Assembly (NCBI GenBank): GCA_021234155.1 | Contig: JAJEKV010000004.1 | Location: 22,348,320-22,412,319 of the forward strand | Source: Isoetes taiwanensis | Taxonomy: Eukaryota; Streptophyta; Lycopodiopsida; Isoetales; Isoetaceae | Direction of reading: 5' to 3' | DNA: 64,000 bases | Shown: positions 11,816 to 22,977 of the stretch, piece by piece | Layout: each line of letters opens with the position of its first letter | Position numbering within the stretch: the first letter of the stretch is position 1 | Notes under the pieces: model-generated | What the model was told of the DNA's origin: nothing | The model's input: the letters and a program-made list of their open reading frames with translations, nothing else | The model's database searches: none | Translations under genes and position numbers: made by a program

Positions 11816-13617
11816 AAATTAGCCTTCTGACTTAAAACCTTTGTAGCGAACTCCAAATTTATCAAAAACTCTGATGTATGGGATCAATTGAAAGCTAAAG
11901 ACCCAATCTTCATTATGGTATGTTAAAAAGAGTTAAAAAAAAATTAGTCGATCATAATAACATTTGTTTCCTTAAGTGGGCGCTTCATGGGCACCCTTCC
12001 CTACAGCACTATAAACATGTTAAGAGCTTCCAATTCTTTAAAGGCAAGCATCTGCATGTCTGTCCTGCATGCTTATTAATATCTTGTTTCTTGAATACCA
12101 TGTTGTAGCATTGAAACAACAGGTTTGAGGTGGAAAGCAAATAGGCGTTGAACATATTCTGATGGGGGCAAAGCATCTGCATGTTTTGCAGGCCTATCAA
12201 TATGCCTGATTCTGGAACACAACGTTGTAGCAGTTACGGAACTGCAACAGCTAGGTGGTAGCTAAGTCTAAGATAAGCAGAAATGTTACCATTTAAGTAA
12301 CAACCCAGTCTCTTCTCTTTGTCGCAGTCTCATCTGATCTCAATAGTTAGGTCCACACCCTTAGCATTGCCTATAAAAGAGTATTTTAGAGCCATGCATA
12401 CATCTCCCAAGAAATCATGCTTATTTTTAACTGTAAGTAGATGGGAATAAGAACAAAGGAATACAATATCTAAAAGCTGTGGCACGTTTTGAGTGTGATC
12501 TATATGAGCTTTTCCTAGTAGCAATTTCAGGTCAGCCAAATCCATCCAGAAATGAGTTTCAAGTGAAATGAGCTATATCAAAGTATATGTCACTATCATG
12601 TATAGTGTATAGTCTGTGCCAAATGATCTATTATCTCTTTTGAACACAAAGCTGGATCTACACCCTCATCTGCCTAGTTGCTTAAAGCAATTTGAAAGAT
12701 TTTAAAATGTTAGAGAAAGGATCAAGGTTATACTATCTCTAAATTGTGAAGAAAACCTGACATGACCGTTAGAATGCATAATTACCATATCCAATAGCAT
12801 GGACTTGTCTATTTCTACACTTTCATTATGCAAGTTTTTTTTTTTTCCCTCCCCATATTCCTTCAAAAGAAGTATTTTTGTCTTTGCTGTATATCTAAAA
12901 TAGGAAAAGATCCTCCATTAGGATTACTTGTAAAAGATGCATCTTCTCCACCTTTAAACACCTACATAACAAACTAAGCTAGAGTGGCTAAGAAATGCAA
13001 ATTCCACAATTGAAATTCAAAAATGGTACTTTATTTGGATGTAGCATGGCCATTGCACCAATAGCAAAATAGAGTTGATTAGAGGTCTATTAGAATGAGA
13101 GAGAAACTCAGGCAAAGTGCGAACTGAATTGAATGCAAATTTGCAAGGGAGACTTATTTGTGCTCAACAAAAGAGATGTTTATGTTTAAAAGCTGCAAGA
13201 ACTTCTGAGATCAAGGAAAAAGGCCACGACTTTGGCAATGCAGCACATAGAGATAGTCATGGCAGATAGAAATAGCCATGGTGATAATCGAGCATACAGA
13301 ACTGTTGCAAAATATAAAAATAGCCATGGGTAGAACATTTTGGATGACTAACGCAGATAAAGCCAAAGGATACCATTTGAAGGCATAACAGAGAGCCTGA
13401 CCCTTTTTAGCTCCCCATTCTACAATGATTGCTCAATCATGTCGCACATCATCTGCTTCCTTCTAACGTTTAAAAAATATAGGGATAACAAACTTTCAAT
13501 TTCACCAGCAGAGACTAAGATTCCAATTCTGGCTGGGTTACTGATATAGATTGGATTAAACAATCATAGTTGGGAAGCTTATCTCTGTCATAAACTCTTA
13601 ATGGCAGAGTATTTGTT
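11816..13617. other. intergenic, nothing recognised
   Basis: AT-rich sequence. An imperfect duplication around 12040-12220 repeats 'gcatctgcatgt' and 'ttgtagca.t' about 130 bp apart. No supported gene. Confidence 0.4.
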
Positions 13618-13750
13618 GAGAGATCTGTCACAGCTGTCCCAAGATGCTAGAATCAAAGGGCAAAGCATGGATTCGAAATAATGCCAGAAGGGGTAATCTG
13701 ATAGTGCCGGCCAGTTGCTTGCAATAGCTAGTTCGCATTGACAGAGTAGT
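13618..13750. repeat. 133-bp direct repeat, left copy
   Basis: Near-identical to 17351-17484 in the same orientation; only a few differences ('gatctg' versus 'gatatg', 'aaggggtaa' versus 'aagggctaa', one inserted base). Together the copies bracket the chimeric ORF region. They are far too long to be a target-site duplication. Confidence 0.9.
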
Positions 13751-14368
13751 CTGGATTCTGACAGTGGATGGCAAGTCTGGAAGCACGATCCAGTGAAGAG
13801 GATAACGGCAGCAAGGAAGCTAAAAAAACTGCTTAGAGATTCTAGCAGTAGATGGGAAGTCTGCAACCATGAGCAAGAGACGATAAGCACAGATTTTATG
13901 AAGAGGCCGATGGCAGCACGGAAGCCAGAAAACTTGTTGGCGGATTCCCTCAGTGGATGGCAAGTCTGTATGCATGTGCCTATGCCTGAAACTATAGATG
14001 GCAAGCCTCATTTGGAACCCCGAGCAGGGTTTAGCATCATGCATGAATTCGGCTCCAACTCGTGGCAAAGACATAGATGCTGGATTTTCTAACGGGAATA
14101 CTGCCATGAGGAGGAGTATTGAAGGCAATTTTGGTGATGCAAGTAGTGCAAAGAGTATTATTTCACTAAAGCGAAAGGAGAGGATTTGGCAGGAACCAAA
14201 TAGATGGGAAGGGCTGGAGTCTAGTCAATTTGCACTTTGATTCCTCAAGCTCCATGGATATGGAGAAATCTGCGAAGAAGTCAAGGTTGTGGAGATACAA
14301 TAGCCCCTTCACACAGATCATGACCGGGCCCGTTTGTTTCTGCTGCCCAGGCATGTTCAATTCATTAA
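13751..14368 (+). other. leader of the chimeric ORF with ~105-bp imperfect repeats
   Basis: The phrase 'agtggatggcaagtctg' occurs at 13763 and 13952, and as 'agtagatgggaagtctg' at 13847. The blocks 13795-13863 and 13900-13968 are a 105-bp-period duplication ('gaagaggc..atggcagca.ggaagc'). Partial frames run through here but carry stops. It may be the decayed 5' part of the same captured transcript. Confidence 0.5.
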
Positions 14369-16219
14369 ATGGAATGGGGGAAAGTGGCCAAGTCGATCAT
14401 TCTGTCAGTAACAATGCAAACACGGCATTGTATAATGCTTTACAATTTTGGAGTTCATGAAGGTGGAATGCTGGTTGTTGTTGAGCATGGTAGAGAAATT
14501 CAATGGTTTGGTTTTGCAAGGAATTCGCATAGTTTGTTTTGTCATGTGGCATTTTATTTTGATTACCTGCACGAGCTTGAAGAAGTGGTAGAAGGTTGTC
14601 AGTTATGTTTGGCTTTCAATGTTGTGAGGAAGAACATCAACAAGGACAACTTCATGGTGAAAAGATTACCTCAGAATTTGTCTAGTGTAGAGGCAGTTAT
14701 CAAATCACGCTTGGAACAAGTGAACAACATCAGTTCAGAATCTAAGAAGCTAGTAGTTCTACTCTCTCACCAATATACAGAGACCAACCTTCCCTTTGCT
14801 GGGTTAAAAGGGCGTAACTGTTTTGTGGCAGAGGTTCTTGGAAAATGTGCCAATAATTTGTTGTGGGATCTTCACTTGTGCTTATTGAAAAAGCATGACA
14901 CATATGCAGGTGGCAATCCTGTTGAGGAGAATGAGTTTGAGTCAGAAACATGGCTTTCAAGCAGCGATAAAACAGTCCAATTTGAGGTACCATACACTGG
15001 GAACGAAGGACCTACAGAGGGGTACTATTATTACCTTGCTGCTCTAGTCATAGGGCCCAGGTTTCTAAATGTCAAGTTTCTTTCTATAAGCAGTTTAGTT
15101 AGCCTCATAAAAGGAGCAGAAGATGATGAAGTGAATGGTAAAGGAGATAAAAATAGTATGGATGTTTCAGCCAAAAGTGTTCGTGCAAATTTTGCATTAG
15201 AATTATCAAAAACAAAAGTAGACATAAAGGCTAATTTCATGTTATCAGTACAAACTGCTTCTCCTGGGCAAGCTATCAGGAAAAGCTCCAGGGTAATTAA
15301 GAGACGAGTCTTTGATGATGATCTTAATGGGGAATCACCTTACTGGCTGGATGGAGATCCTGTATCACAGATGCAACCACAAGCGCAAAGCGCAGATCGG
15401 ATCTTGATCATCAATGGTGATGATTCGGCTTTAAATCGGTTTGATATGCCAAAACTTACTAAGGATTCCTCATATGGTAGGCTCAAGTCTTCTGAGCCTG
15501 AAACAAATAGAAAGGAAGCGCAATCTTACTTGGAAAACTTTGTAGCTGCAGGTGGAGTAGAGGGGATATTTAAGGTGCCTGGCAAATTATCAGTTGATCC
15601 AGATTCTCATGTTCTTTTTGATCTTTGGCATTCTCCAATAAGAACAGAAGAAAGTACAAGAACATTGGCTTGCACGAGAAATGCATTATGGGCAGGTTGT
15701 GATGCATCTTTGAAAGTTTGGAATATACAAAAGACAATGACTGCAGCTAGTAATGGCAAAATAAACCAGTTGAAAGATGTTGATGCAGCTGCATTGGCAT
15801 CAGTAACCATGATGTCTGCATTGTGCACATCAGTAGATGCTGCAAACAAGATTGTGTATAGTGCACATAAAGATGAGAAAGTGATAATATGGCCAATGGA
15901 GGTGGATGTTCTCAAAGACAGAATGCCAGAACCTGTTTTATCATGGAACAGTCATCGTGGTCCCAAATTTTTAATGACTGTAACTTCTTTAATGGTAAGG
16001 TCTTACATGGATCTTCAAGCCAGAGGTACAGCAACAGGAGCAGATGTAGCTGCAGCTTTCACCATGCAAGACGGGCATCATTTTAAGAGGCTGCTCAGGA
16101 TTGGAAGGGCCATATTTGGATTGGAAAATTTTCCAGAGACTTCAATGCATGTGGCGTTGATAAAACAAACAATGGATCACCTAGTTGGGGACATCATAGT
16201 AATTGGGTCGAACTCATAG
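14369..16219 (+). CDS. Chimeric ORF: 2OG oxygenase-like + INO80B-like? + FRA3-type 5PTase fragment
   Basis: An uninterrupted 616-codon frame without introns that looks stitched from pieces of unrelated genes. Residues ~24-240 resemble the second half of a 2OG-Fe(II) oxygenase fold found in plants and fungi: 'HEGGMLVVVEHGREI', 'LHELEEVVEGCQLCL' with the distal His at 68, and 'YTGNEGPTEGYYYY' at 209-222. The Arg usually following the Gly in the 'GYRLCL' phrase is Gln78, and no upstream HxD motif is present, so catalysis is unlikely. Residues ~304-318 ('RKSSRVIKRRVFDDD') resemble the basic motif of INO80B/PAPA-1 proteins; this match is weak. Residues ~391-575 match the N-terminal WD40 part of plant FRA3-type inositol polyphosphate 5-phosphatases: 'GGVEGIFKVPGK', 'LWAGCDASLKVWNI', 'VYSAHKDEKVIIWPME', 'WNSHRGP', 'RSYMDLQ'. 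About 45 expected residues are missing between the last two, and the phosphatase catalytic domain is absent. The start was taken as the first ATG of the frame. It is probably a transduplicated or retroposed chimera; expression is unknown. Confidence 0.6.
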   Translation: MEWGKVAKSIILSVTMQTRHCIMLYNFGVHEGGMLVVVEHGREIQWFGFARNSHSLFCHVAFYFDYLHELEEVVEGCQLCLAFNVVRKNINKDNFMVKRLPQNLSSVEAVIKSRLEQVNNISSESKKLVVLLSHQYTETNLPFAGLKGRNCFVAEVLGKCANNLLWDLHLCLLKKHDTYAGGNPVEENEFESETWLSSSDKTVQFEVPYTGNEGPTEGYYYYLAALVIGPRFLNVKFLSISSLVSLIKGAEDDEVNGKGDKNSMDVSAKSVRANFALELSKTKVDIKANFMLSVQTASPGQAIRKSSRVIKRRVFDDDLNGESPYWLDGDPVSQMQPQAQSADRILIINGDDSALNRFDMPKLTKDSSYGRLKSSEPETNRKEAQSYLENFVAAGGVEGIFKVPGKLSVDPDSHVLFDLWHSPIRTEESTRTLACTRNALWAGCDASLKVWNIQKTMTAASNGKINQLKDVDAAALASVTMMSALCTSVDAANKIVYSAHKDEKVIIWPMEVDVLKDRMPEPVLSWNSHRGPKFLMTVTSLMVRSYMDLQARGTATGADVAAAFTMQDGHHFKRLLRIGRAIFGLENFPETSMHVALIKQTMDHLVGDIIVIGSNS

Positions 16220-16970
16220 CGAAGGACACTGGGAACAGAACATAACATGTATTAACAGTCCAGAAGCAAGCAAGGAAAGAAGATGTCATTATACTTCAAG
16301 ATGCAAGGGGAAGAATATAGCAACACGTCCAGGTACAGTAATATTATGCATCATGAAGTAGAGAAGAAGAGGTACTTTGATGCCAGGCTTAAGATCGCAA
16401 CAGGAATATTATGTACTGAGACAAACCAGCAAAGGGTTGGTAGCTATGATATTCTTCTCCATAGCTCCAAATATTTTAACCAGCATTTTGTGCGGCCCAT
16501 TAAAGCGATTTGGTTGCAACAGCTTAGCAATTTGCATGCGCATTGGAAAAGGGCACAGCTTCACAGTTTAAAGCAAGTGGACAGTCATGCCAACAAGTGG
16601 GATTTTTGTGTTAATCGCTCAGCAAAGTGGACAGTTGGGATTTTTGTGTTAATCGCTCAGCAATGTGGACAGTTGCTAGGAAACAGGAGTTTTGCAATCA
16701 TCATGTGGCAAAGGGGATTTTGCATTCTAAAGCAAAGCAGAAACAAATGGACAGTTTTTCTTTATTCTCGTGTTGCCTCCTTAACAGGCGAATCTGCATG
16801 ACAGGCGATTCTGTCTCATAATGCAAGGGAAAATTCATATTGGATGGGCATTTTTAGAGACATTATATCTTTGGCAGGCTCTTTGACAATGACAGCAGTT
16901 ACTGGCAAGTGTGAATTCATTGAGGGGAGCCTTTCGATACATTACTTGTTGGAAAAGCTAACAGTTAGCT
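16220..16970 (+). repeat. 3' flank of the chimera with a 38-bp tandem repeat
   Basis: No domain recognised. The phrase 'gggatttttgtgttaatcgc' occurs at 16599 and 16637 with flanking 'gtggacagt', a two-unit 38-bp tandem repeat between about 16576 and 16675. A 172-codon frame (16283-16801) spans it but is of low complexity and similar to nothing I know. Confidence 0.45.
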
Positions 16971-17347
16971 AAGGGGGAGCATTAGCTGACAGCTAGCTAA
17001 GGGGGTAGCATTGCTCATTGGAAAGTCTTTGACAGATGGGGAGTTTATTTTAAGTCTTTGACAGATGGAGAGTTTATTTTGATGAGTATTAGTGCAGGAC
17101 AGGATTGGTTTCTTTAACTTCTAAATAGTCATCTCCTTGAGGGGGAACAAGAAGATAGCATTACTGTATTAGCTGTTGTGCTAGATGAGCTAGCCGTTAC
17201 ATTAGGTTGTAAGTCAGCATCCATTAGTGGCAAGAATTTACTAATTGTTATCAGTGGTTCCGAGATTTCAGGAACTCCTACATATGTACGACATCCAGTT
17301 GTGAATGGAAAATACAGTTATTCACGACTTCTTCACTTCGCTTTACA
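16971..17347 (+). repeat. possible Copia-type LTR remnant
   Basis: A purine tract ('taagggggag') precedes sequence with features of plant Copia LTRs: 'agctagctaa' phrases, 'gctagccgttacattagg', a 27-29 bp internal duplication ('aagtctttgacagatgg' at 17022 and 17051) and an end like 'ttcttcacttcgctttaca'. The canonical TG start is not evident and no matching left LTR is present upstream of the chimeric ORF. If real, the chimera may sit inside a damaged LTR element that captured gene fragments. Confidence 0.3.
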
Positions 17348-17350
17348 ATA

Positions 17351-17484
17351 GAGAGATATGTCACAGCTGTCCCAAGATGCTAGAATCAAAGGGCAAAGCA
17401 TGGATTCGAAATAATGCCAGAAGGGCTAATCTGATAGTGCCGGCCAGTTCGCTTGCAATAGCTAGTTCGCATTGACAGAGTAGT
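17351..17484. repeat. 133-bp direct repeat, right copy
   Basis: Partner of 13618-13750 (same orientation, >95% identical by eye). It begins four bases after the LTR-like end 'tttaca'. Confidence 0.9.
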
Positions 17485-17609
17485 GCATTGATAGGACAGA
17501 GTAATAGAAAGGGGTGCTGTTTGGCCATAATCCATTGCATTCTACATGCTTTAATCAGTTCAATAATGACCAGAAAAAGATTTCGAAAGATTAAATAATG
17601 AGTAATAAC

Positions 17610-18141
17610 CTTGTGCACAGGGAGTCGCCCAAGCTGGACAAATGCTTCAATAGCTTAGTTCGCAAACTTTTGCCCTTTCGTCATAGGCAGATCCTCTTTG
17701 TCTGCAAAGAGGAAGAAAAAAAGTTTAGCGATATTTGGACATTAAAAGTTTGGCAAGGCAAGGTAAAAAATAGATATGCTTATCTTAAAAATAATAGGAA
17801 GTCCGTTTGTCATGCTGAATAAAGCTTGTAACAGAGATTGCTAATAAACCATCTCCAGTCGTTCTGATAGATTGCTGAGCTCAAAAAATGCCAAGAATGT
17901 GGATTAGCGATCAACTCATATCATGAAATCGATCTTTAATCAAGCATAGAAGAAATGATTCGTTCGCTTACCGGATTCCCAATTCCGGATGCGCCTCTCT
18001 GCTAAAATCCTTTGCCAATCCTGAATTCGGCGGACTGTCGTGCGGCTACTTAAGAAAACAAAGAGTGTGGGCCGTCAGATTGTGGGCCGTCAGATTTTGG
18101 TCAGAAAAATCCTAGCCACCCGATCATTATTATATAGGATT
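17610..18141 (-). pseudogene. truncated 5' end of a host gene (TATA box, two exons)
   Basis: On the minus strand a TATA-like 'CCTATATAATA' (18128-18138) is followed by a leader and a good splice donor at 17971 ('aatccg|GTAAGC'). About 270 bp downstream is an acceptor with pyrimidine tract ('cctctttgcAG', AG at 17702-17703) and a 92-base exon (17610-17701) ending in 'CACAAG|GTTATT'. In one frame the exon reads 'MTKGQKFAN', a stop, then 'AIEAFVQLGRLPVHK', which looks like genuine protein sequence, but I cannot name the family. The in-frame stop, and the 133-bp repeat less than 130 bp further on, suggest a truncated pseudogene. The exon structure is inferred from splice signals only. Confidence 0.4.
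18128..18138 (-). promoter_or_regulatory. candidate TATA box
   Basis: CCTATATAATA on the minus strand, about 160 bp upstream of the splice donor at 17971. The adjacent repeated 'gtgggccgtcagatt' (18068 and 18084) is typical of plant 5' leader and promoter surroundings. Confidence 0.35.
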
Positions 18142-18497
18142 ATTTTAACGCGATTTCGCTTAACTATGGCGGTTTTAACGAAATGCAGTTTTTCATCGGC
18201 GAAAAATGCTTTTTAGGCGCCGGAAAAATCGCCTCTAGCTTGGTCGCGCGGTTTGTATTATGGGGTTCGCTTATCTATGGCCGTTGAAGAGGACACGTAG
18301 AGCAGTTTAGGAAATATTGATAGAAAAGATGCTTAAGAGCTATTGTAGATTTGCAAGGCTTAATTGTTTTTCCCTAATTATTCTTTACACTCCTTTTGTG
18401 TCGTGGATCAATTGATTAAACTGCTTTACGTGTCCTTTTCAACGCCCAAATTTAGCGGAGGTGATTGGTTATCCTCAACTAGAAAAATTGGTTTCCA

Positions 18498-18640
18498 GGT
18501 ATGTCATCTTCTATGAAGTTTCTGTAATGATCTTGCTGCTTTATAACCGTATGATCTTCTTTGCTTTATAACCGTATATATCTTCTTTGCTTTATGGCCA
18601 GGTATGAAGTTTACGTAATGATCTTCTTTGCTTTATAACA
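18498..18640. repeat. ~25-bp minisatellite
   Basis: Units of the type 'atgatcttctttgctttata' at 18527, 18551, 18576 and 18618, with 'aaccgt' between the first ones. Partly higher-order: 'ggtatg' plus 'gaagttt.cgtaatgatctt' is itself repeated. Confidence 0.75.
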
Positions 18641-18699
18641 TTTGTCATTTTAAGTAGTTTAGTGTTGCCTTGTAGTTTTGCATATTAGTAGGGTAGAAG

Positions 18700-18915
18700 A
18701 ATAGCATTTTTTAAAGCATAGAATGTTTGGATGTTAAGAAAGTTTAACTTGCAAGCTGCATTTTCAGTTACTTTTAGATAATATTTCTAGTCATAGGCAA
18801 TCATGGCAGGCATGAAAGGCTATACCACTTATTGGAGAACATTCGCAACTTTGGAGTAACCTGAATATGAAATGTAAGCTTATATTACCTTCTCTCTACT
18901 TTATTTGATTGTTAA
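18700..18915 (+). repeat. Family B accessory segment, copy 1
   Basis: Matches 23307-23522 closely ('agcataga.tgt', 'gaacattcgcaactttgg', 'accttctctctactttattt'). Here it lies 5' of the family B body; in the other copy it lies 3' of it. Confidence 0.75.
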
Positions 18916-18935
18916 TATTTCTAATGAAGCTTCTT

Positions 18936-19822
18936 GCATTCACATTGATTCATTTACATTGCATAGTAGAGGGTGCTTGTGTTTGTGGTGTTCTATACAA
19001 AGTTGGGGCATGCTATTCCTTTGATGCCATGTGTATGAGATATTTGCTTTATCATGTTTGGCGTGAAGTCTAATGAACTTTGTCAATATATCTTGAAAAT
19101 GTGTAGCAAAATGATAGGAATCTTAAGAGGGAACTTGTAGCACAACATATATATTTATATTGTAACTCTATGTCCATGTAAGGGCTTTTTGAATCTTGAA
19201 CGAAGTTATTCTTTTGTTGAGTAGTGAATGGAATTCTCGGCCAGAAAGTTTGTGACTGCTTTGGCACTATCCCTTCTGCCCTTTGTCTTGCATGGAAATG
19301 TATGACCCTGCTGGTCGATTCTAGCTCCTCACACGTTATGCATTGCTGTTATGAATAGCTAAATTTTTCTTAATGAATGCATATGTTGCACGGAATATAT
19401 GACCTGCCTGGTGGATTCTAGCTCCTGGCACGTTATGCATTGTAATTATGAATAGCTAAATTTTTATTATGTATGCATTTGTTGCATCAGTTAATGTAGA
19501 ATAATACCATTTTATTATTTTAATTGCTTGAAAATGACATTTATGCACTTTGTATCAAAGAAAAGAGAATGCAACTATTTGATTAAAGATGATGCACATC
19601 TAGGTTTTACTAAAATGATGCATGTCTCGTGTTTGTATTGACCTAAAAGGGGAAATATATGTCTCGACTTGTAGCTATGGAAAAATGGTTGCACCCCTTT
19701 ATGAACTGCTATGCAACACTTGGTTGTGCACATTTGTTTCTCTTTTGCAATAGATTTTTTCTTCTTTAATCGTGACTAAAAAAACAATGTGAATTTTATA
19801 CTGTGAGGGGTACAATAAAGAT
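18936..19822 (+). repeat. Family B dispersed repeat, copy 2 (uninterrupted)
   Basis: Collinear with 5833-6679 plus 7769-7906. At 19711-19730 it reads 'gcaacacttggttgtgcaca', the uninterrupted version of the site where family C1 sits in copy 1. Contains an internal duplication of 'tatgacc.gc.tggt.gattc' (about 19300 and 19398). No conserved coding frame. Confidence 0.75.
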
Positions 19823-20147
19823 TCGTTAACCAAGGAAATTGGATAGCATTTGTCAATACAAGAAAATTATATTGCAAATTCAAGTGAAAGATTGGAGCAA
19901 ATTGAAGCCTGACAATATAAATCATGTTAGCCTGTGTGTCAAAAGATAGTACAATGGTTTGCCATATTATTTTATGTTGTGTCAGCTTTCTAGTGCTAAA
20001 CTCTTTGTCTTAGATGTTCTATCAGCTATGTTGCTCAACTTATCTTGCTTTTCTTTGAATGTAAGGATGCAGATATTCTTAAAATGTAGTTTAATTTGGG
20101 AAATCATAAATATGTAGCTATAGCTGAAGTTCACATTTGCAAGGTTA

Positions 20148-20283
20148 TAGAGTGATGCACAAATTGAAGTAGGAAATGTTTGAAAAAATAAATAAGTTTG
20201 TAATACATGATACTATAGAGTGATGCACAAATTGAAGTAGGAAATGTTTGAAAAAATAAATAAGTTTGTAATACATGATACTG
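20148..20283. repeat. perfect 68-bp tandem duplication
   Basis: Units 20148-20215 and 20216-20283 are identical over 67 bases, starting 'tagagtgatgcacaaattg'. Near-identity implies a recent event, or a copying error in the assembly. Confidence 0.95.
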
Positions 20284-22977
20284 AAAGCCTTGATAAGTGG
20301 AGAGCGAGGTCGAAAATGTGTTCTATATCCAGAATAATTGCCTGAGGATATGACTCATGATTGGTTGCCTGAAGCAATGGAAAATGCATGAGAGAATGGA
20401 GAGGATGTTTCAAACGATGACTTTAATATTGCACTTGGATGCGTTAAAAATAACATTCTATTTATTGCCAATTGTACTACATACATAATGTTAAGTAAAA
20501 ATGCTGAATGTTAGGTAAAAAGTCAGAATGATTAGGTAAGAGCCAAAATGCAACGTGAAAAAAGTTCAAGAAAACTGCCTTTAATATTCTTGAAAATGAA
20601 ACTGTGACACATGGCGAGGCATGATTAGAAGAAAGGGAAGAATCTGCTGTAAGTTGTTTTTACATTTCTGTTCTTCAGATGATATAGTCCAGTAATGTGA
20701 TACTTGTGTTAAATTTGAGGGACTTGTATTCTTTCTGGTATGGTTACTCCTTCAACGAAGTGTTAGAAGCTGCTAAGAGCACTAGTATAACAATTGACTC
20801 GGATAACTATGTTTTGGTATTATGTGATATTAGACCCACATATTCAATCGAAGAAAACGCCATCAGTCCCCTTTCTACAGCAGAGATTCAAGCTTCTAAA
20901 ACAAATAATTCAAATATACTTAGCCATAGCCATAGCTGAAGAGAATGCTTTCAGATCGGATGCGATAGCGGATACCTTGAAGCCTTGAAGACAGACACAT
21001 TAGGGCCAGAGCTTGTCGAACTCTCCCAATCCAACAGCCCCAAGCATTCAGAGCATAGCTGTACATGCAGAAGGGTTTGAAAATAAATACAGCATTACCT
21101 CAAATCCAAGTTGTAAGCCAATGCACCTGCCTCACTAGAAAGTTTTTTTTTTTTTTTTTTTGCGCTTAGAAATAAGGAATTGGAGCGCGGAGAAAAATTA
21201 GCATTTTATCTAAGAGCTAATGCCGCGATTAATGCCTCGGTGATGGAATATATCGAATCGAATCTTACCAACATCAATTATATATGAATTGATAAGCATC
21301 CATAATGAACACATAGTTCAAATTAAACCTATATTCTGTAGACATTAAAAGGCGAAATCCTGTTCTGGTTTGGTGGAGCGGCGCTGTTACCAATCGATAG
21401 GCAATCTTCCTTCAAGAACCTCATACTTTGATGTAGTCGTTAAGCTACAAAGCACATATCTATGCTATAGCCATTAAGGTATTAATACGAGGTCGGACCA
21501 AGTTTTATTTTGCATACCGAATGACAAACTAGGATGGAACTAGCTTAATGTTCTGCCCACGATTGCTCTAATATCCATCTTAGAATCAAAGCCTTTGGGT
21601 TTCAAAGAAGCCAATCAAAGTCTTTATCTTTTTAGAGAATCGATCTGCAGTGTCGCTCTTGTTCTAGATTAGCGTCTATGTCAGATTTAGAGCCAATCTA
21701 CAGGGAAAAACTTGTTCTAGGTAATTTCAGCAGCTTTTCGTTCCGGCAAAGACTTGTTGCATTGTGGGACTTGCCTCAGAAAAATAAGGCATACTCAGAG
21801 GAAAAGATGGCAACAAGCATGGAGTGGAAATTTGAACCATATGTTCGTTATGCCTAGGAAGCTTAAGGTTTTGAAATATTTCCTCAACAATATTCCCTCG
21901 GCAACTTTGCTAGACTCGATGGCGCTGCAGCCTCGCCGCTTAGGCACCGCCTCGAAAAATTCCCTTGAGGACATTCCTCGACCTGAACTTTCCCTAGTAC
22001 ATTAAACATTGGTGGGTGCATTATGTGATATTGAGCTAATGCAAACAAATATTGGCATGAATTCCATAAAAACCATAAAGGATAGCAACTTTGAGGGGAG
22101 TAGTCCTATATCAAAGGCCCCCCCATAAACACATGCCTAGTATGATATATCCAATTGCACCCTCCTCCTGGTTTCACAAGTAGATGTTAGAGCAAGGAAA
22201 GGAAGATCAACTTGGTGTTGAAGAGATGTATGCCTCGAACTTACTTTTTCCATATAAAGTATCTTATTGTTTAGTCTCAATTTCGTTGGCCAATTCTTGT
22301 GATAGTGAACCTTCACATTTGTATTTTATATATGATTTATCAATACTTTATGGTGCATAACAAAAGCATTTCTAAACTGCCAGGGGTTACATGGCACATT
22401 AATTCACGCAATATTTTGGAGGCACTAACTATGTTTCATGTTGGCAACATGCTGGTATGGTGAAACATCATTGTTAATAAAAGAGGTCGAGTTCTGTTTT
22501 GAAATGTCATTTTGGAATTCATGGATCACAATATTTGGAGCTATTGGACACAACTCGTATAAAACTTATACTTTATTTCCTATATTGAAGGACATGAGTC
22601 ATTTTATTCATCATGCAATATCTCGTACAATATATGTAGTGCAAGGCATATATAAAAATGCCATCTTTTTCCTTCTGTTTGGCTCCCTAAGTCACCTGGG
22701 TGGTTGCACACTACAGTGGTAAGAATAAAGTAGGTGCTTTATTTTTGGGCTAATTTGTGACCAACCGCCTCCTCATTATTCATAAAATCAAATTCACATT
22801 AGTATACTAATTAAGCAAAAGAAATCCTGCTTAATCCACCCGCCCAAAAATTTGTAAATCTTGGAAATTCTTGGATCTTGGAACCGGAACAGGAAAATGT
22901 AAAATTATTGAATTTCATTACATCCAGATGATCCTTTATTATTCATTGCAGTGGACATAGAATATGTCAAACATTGA
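20284..22977. other. intergenic, nothing recognised
   Basis: Short frames only. A 19-base T tract at 21143-21161 may be the tail of an unidentified minus-strand retroposon, but I recognise no body next to it. No RNA genes seen. Confidence 0.4.

Noticed and set aside
16283-16801. 172-codon ORF downstream of the chimera as a separate gene
   Set aside because: It spans a 38-bp tandem repeat and shows no domain; probably incidental.
13618-17484. LTR pair of 133 bp around the chimera
   Set aside because: The repeats have no TG..CA ends, no primer-binding site after the left copy and no purine tract directly before the right copy.
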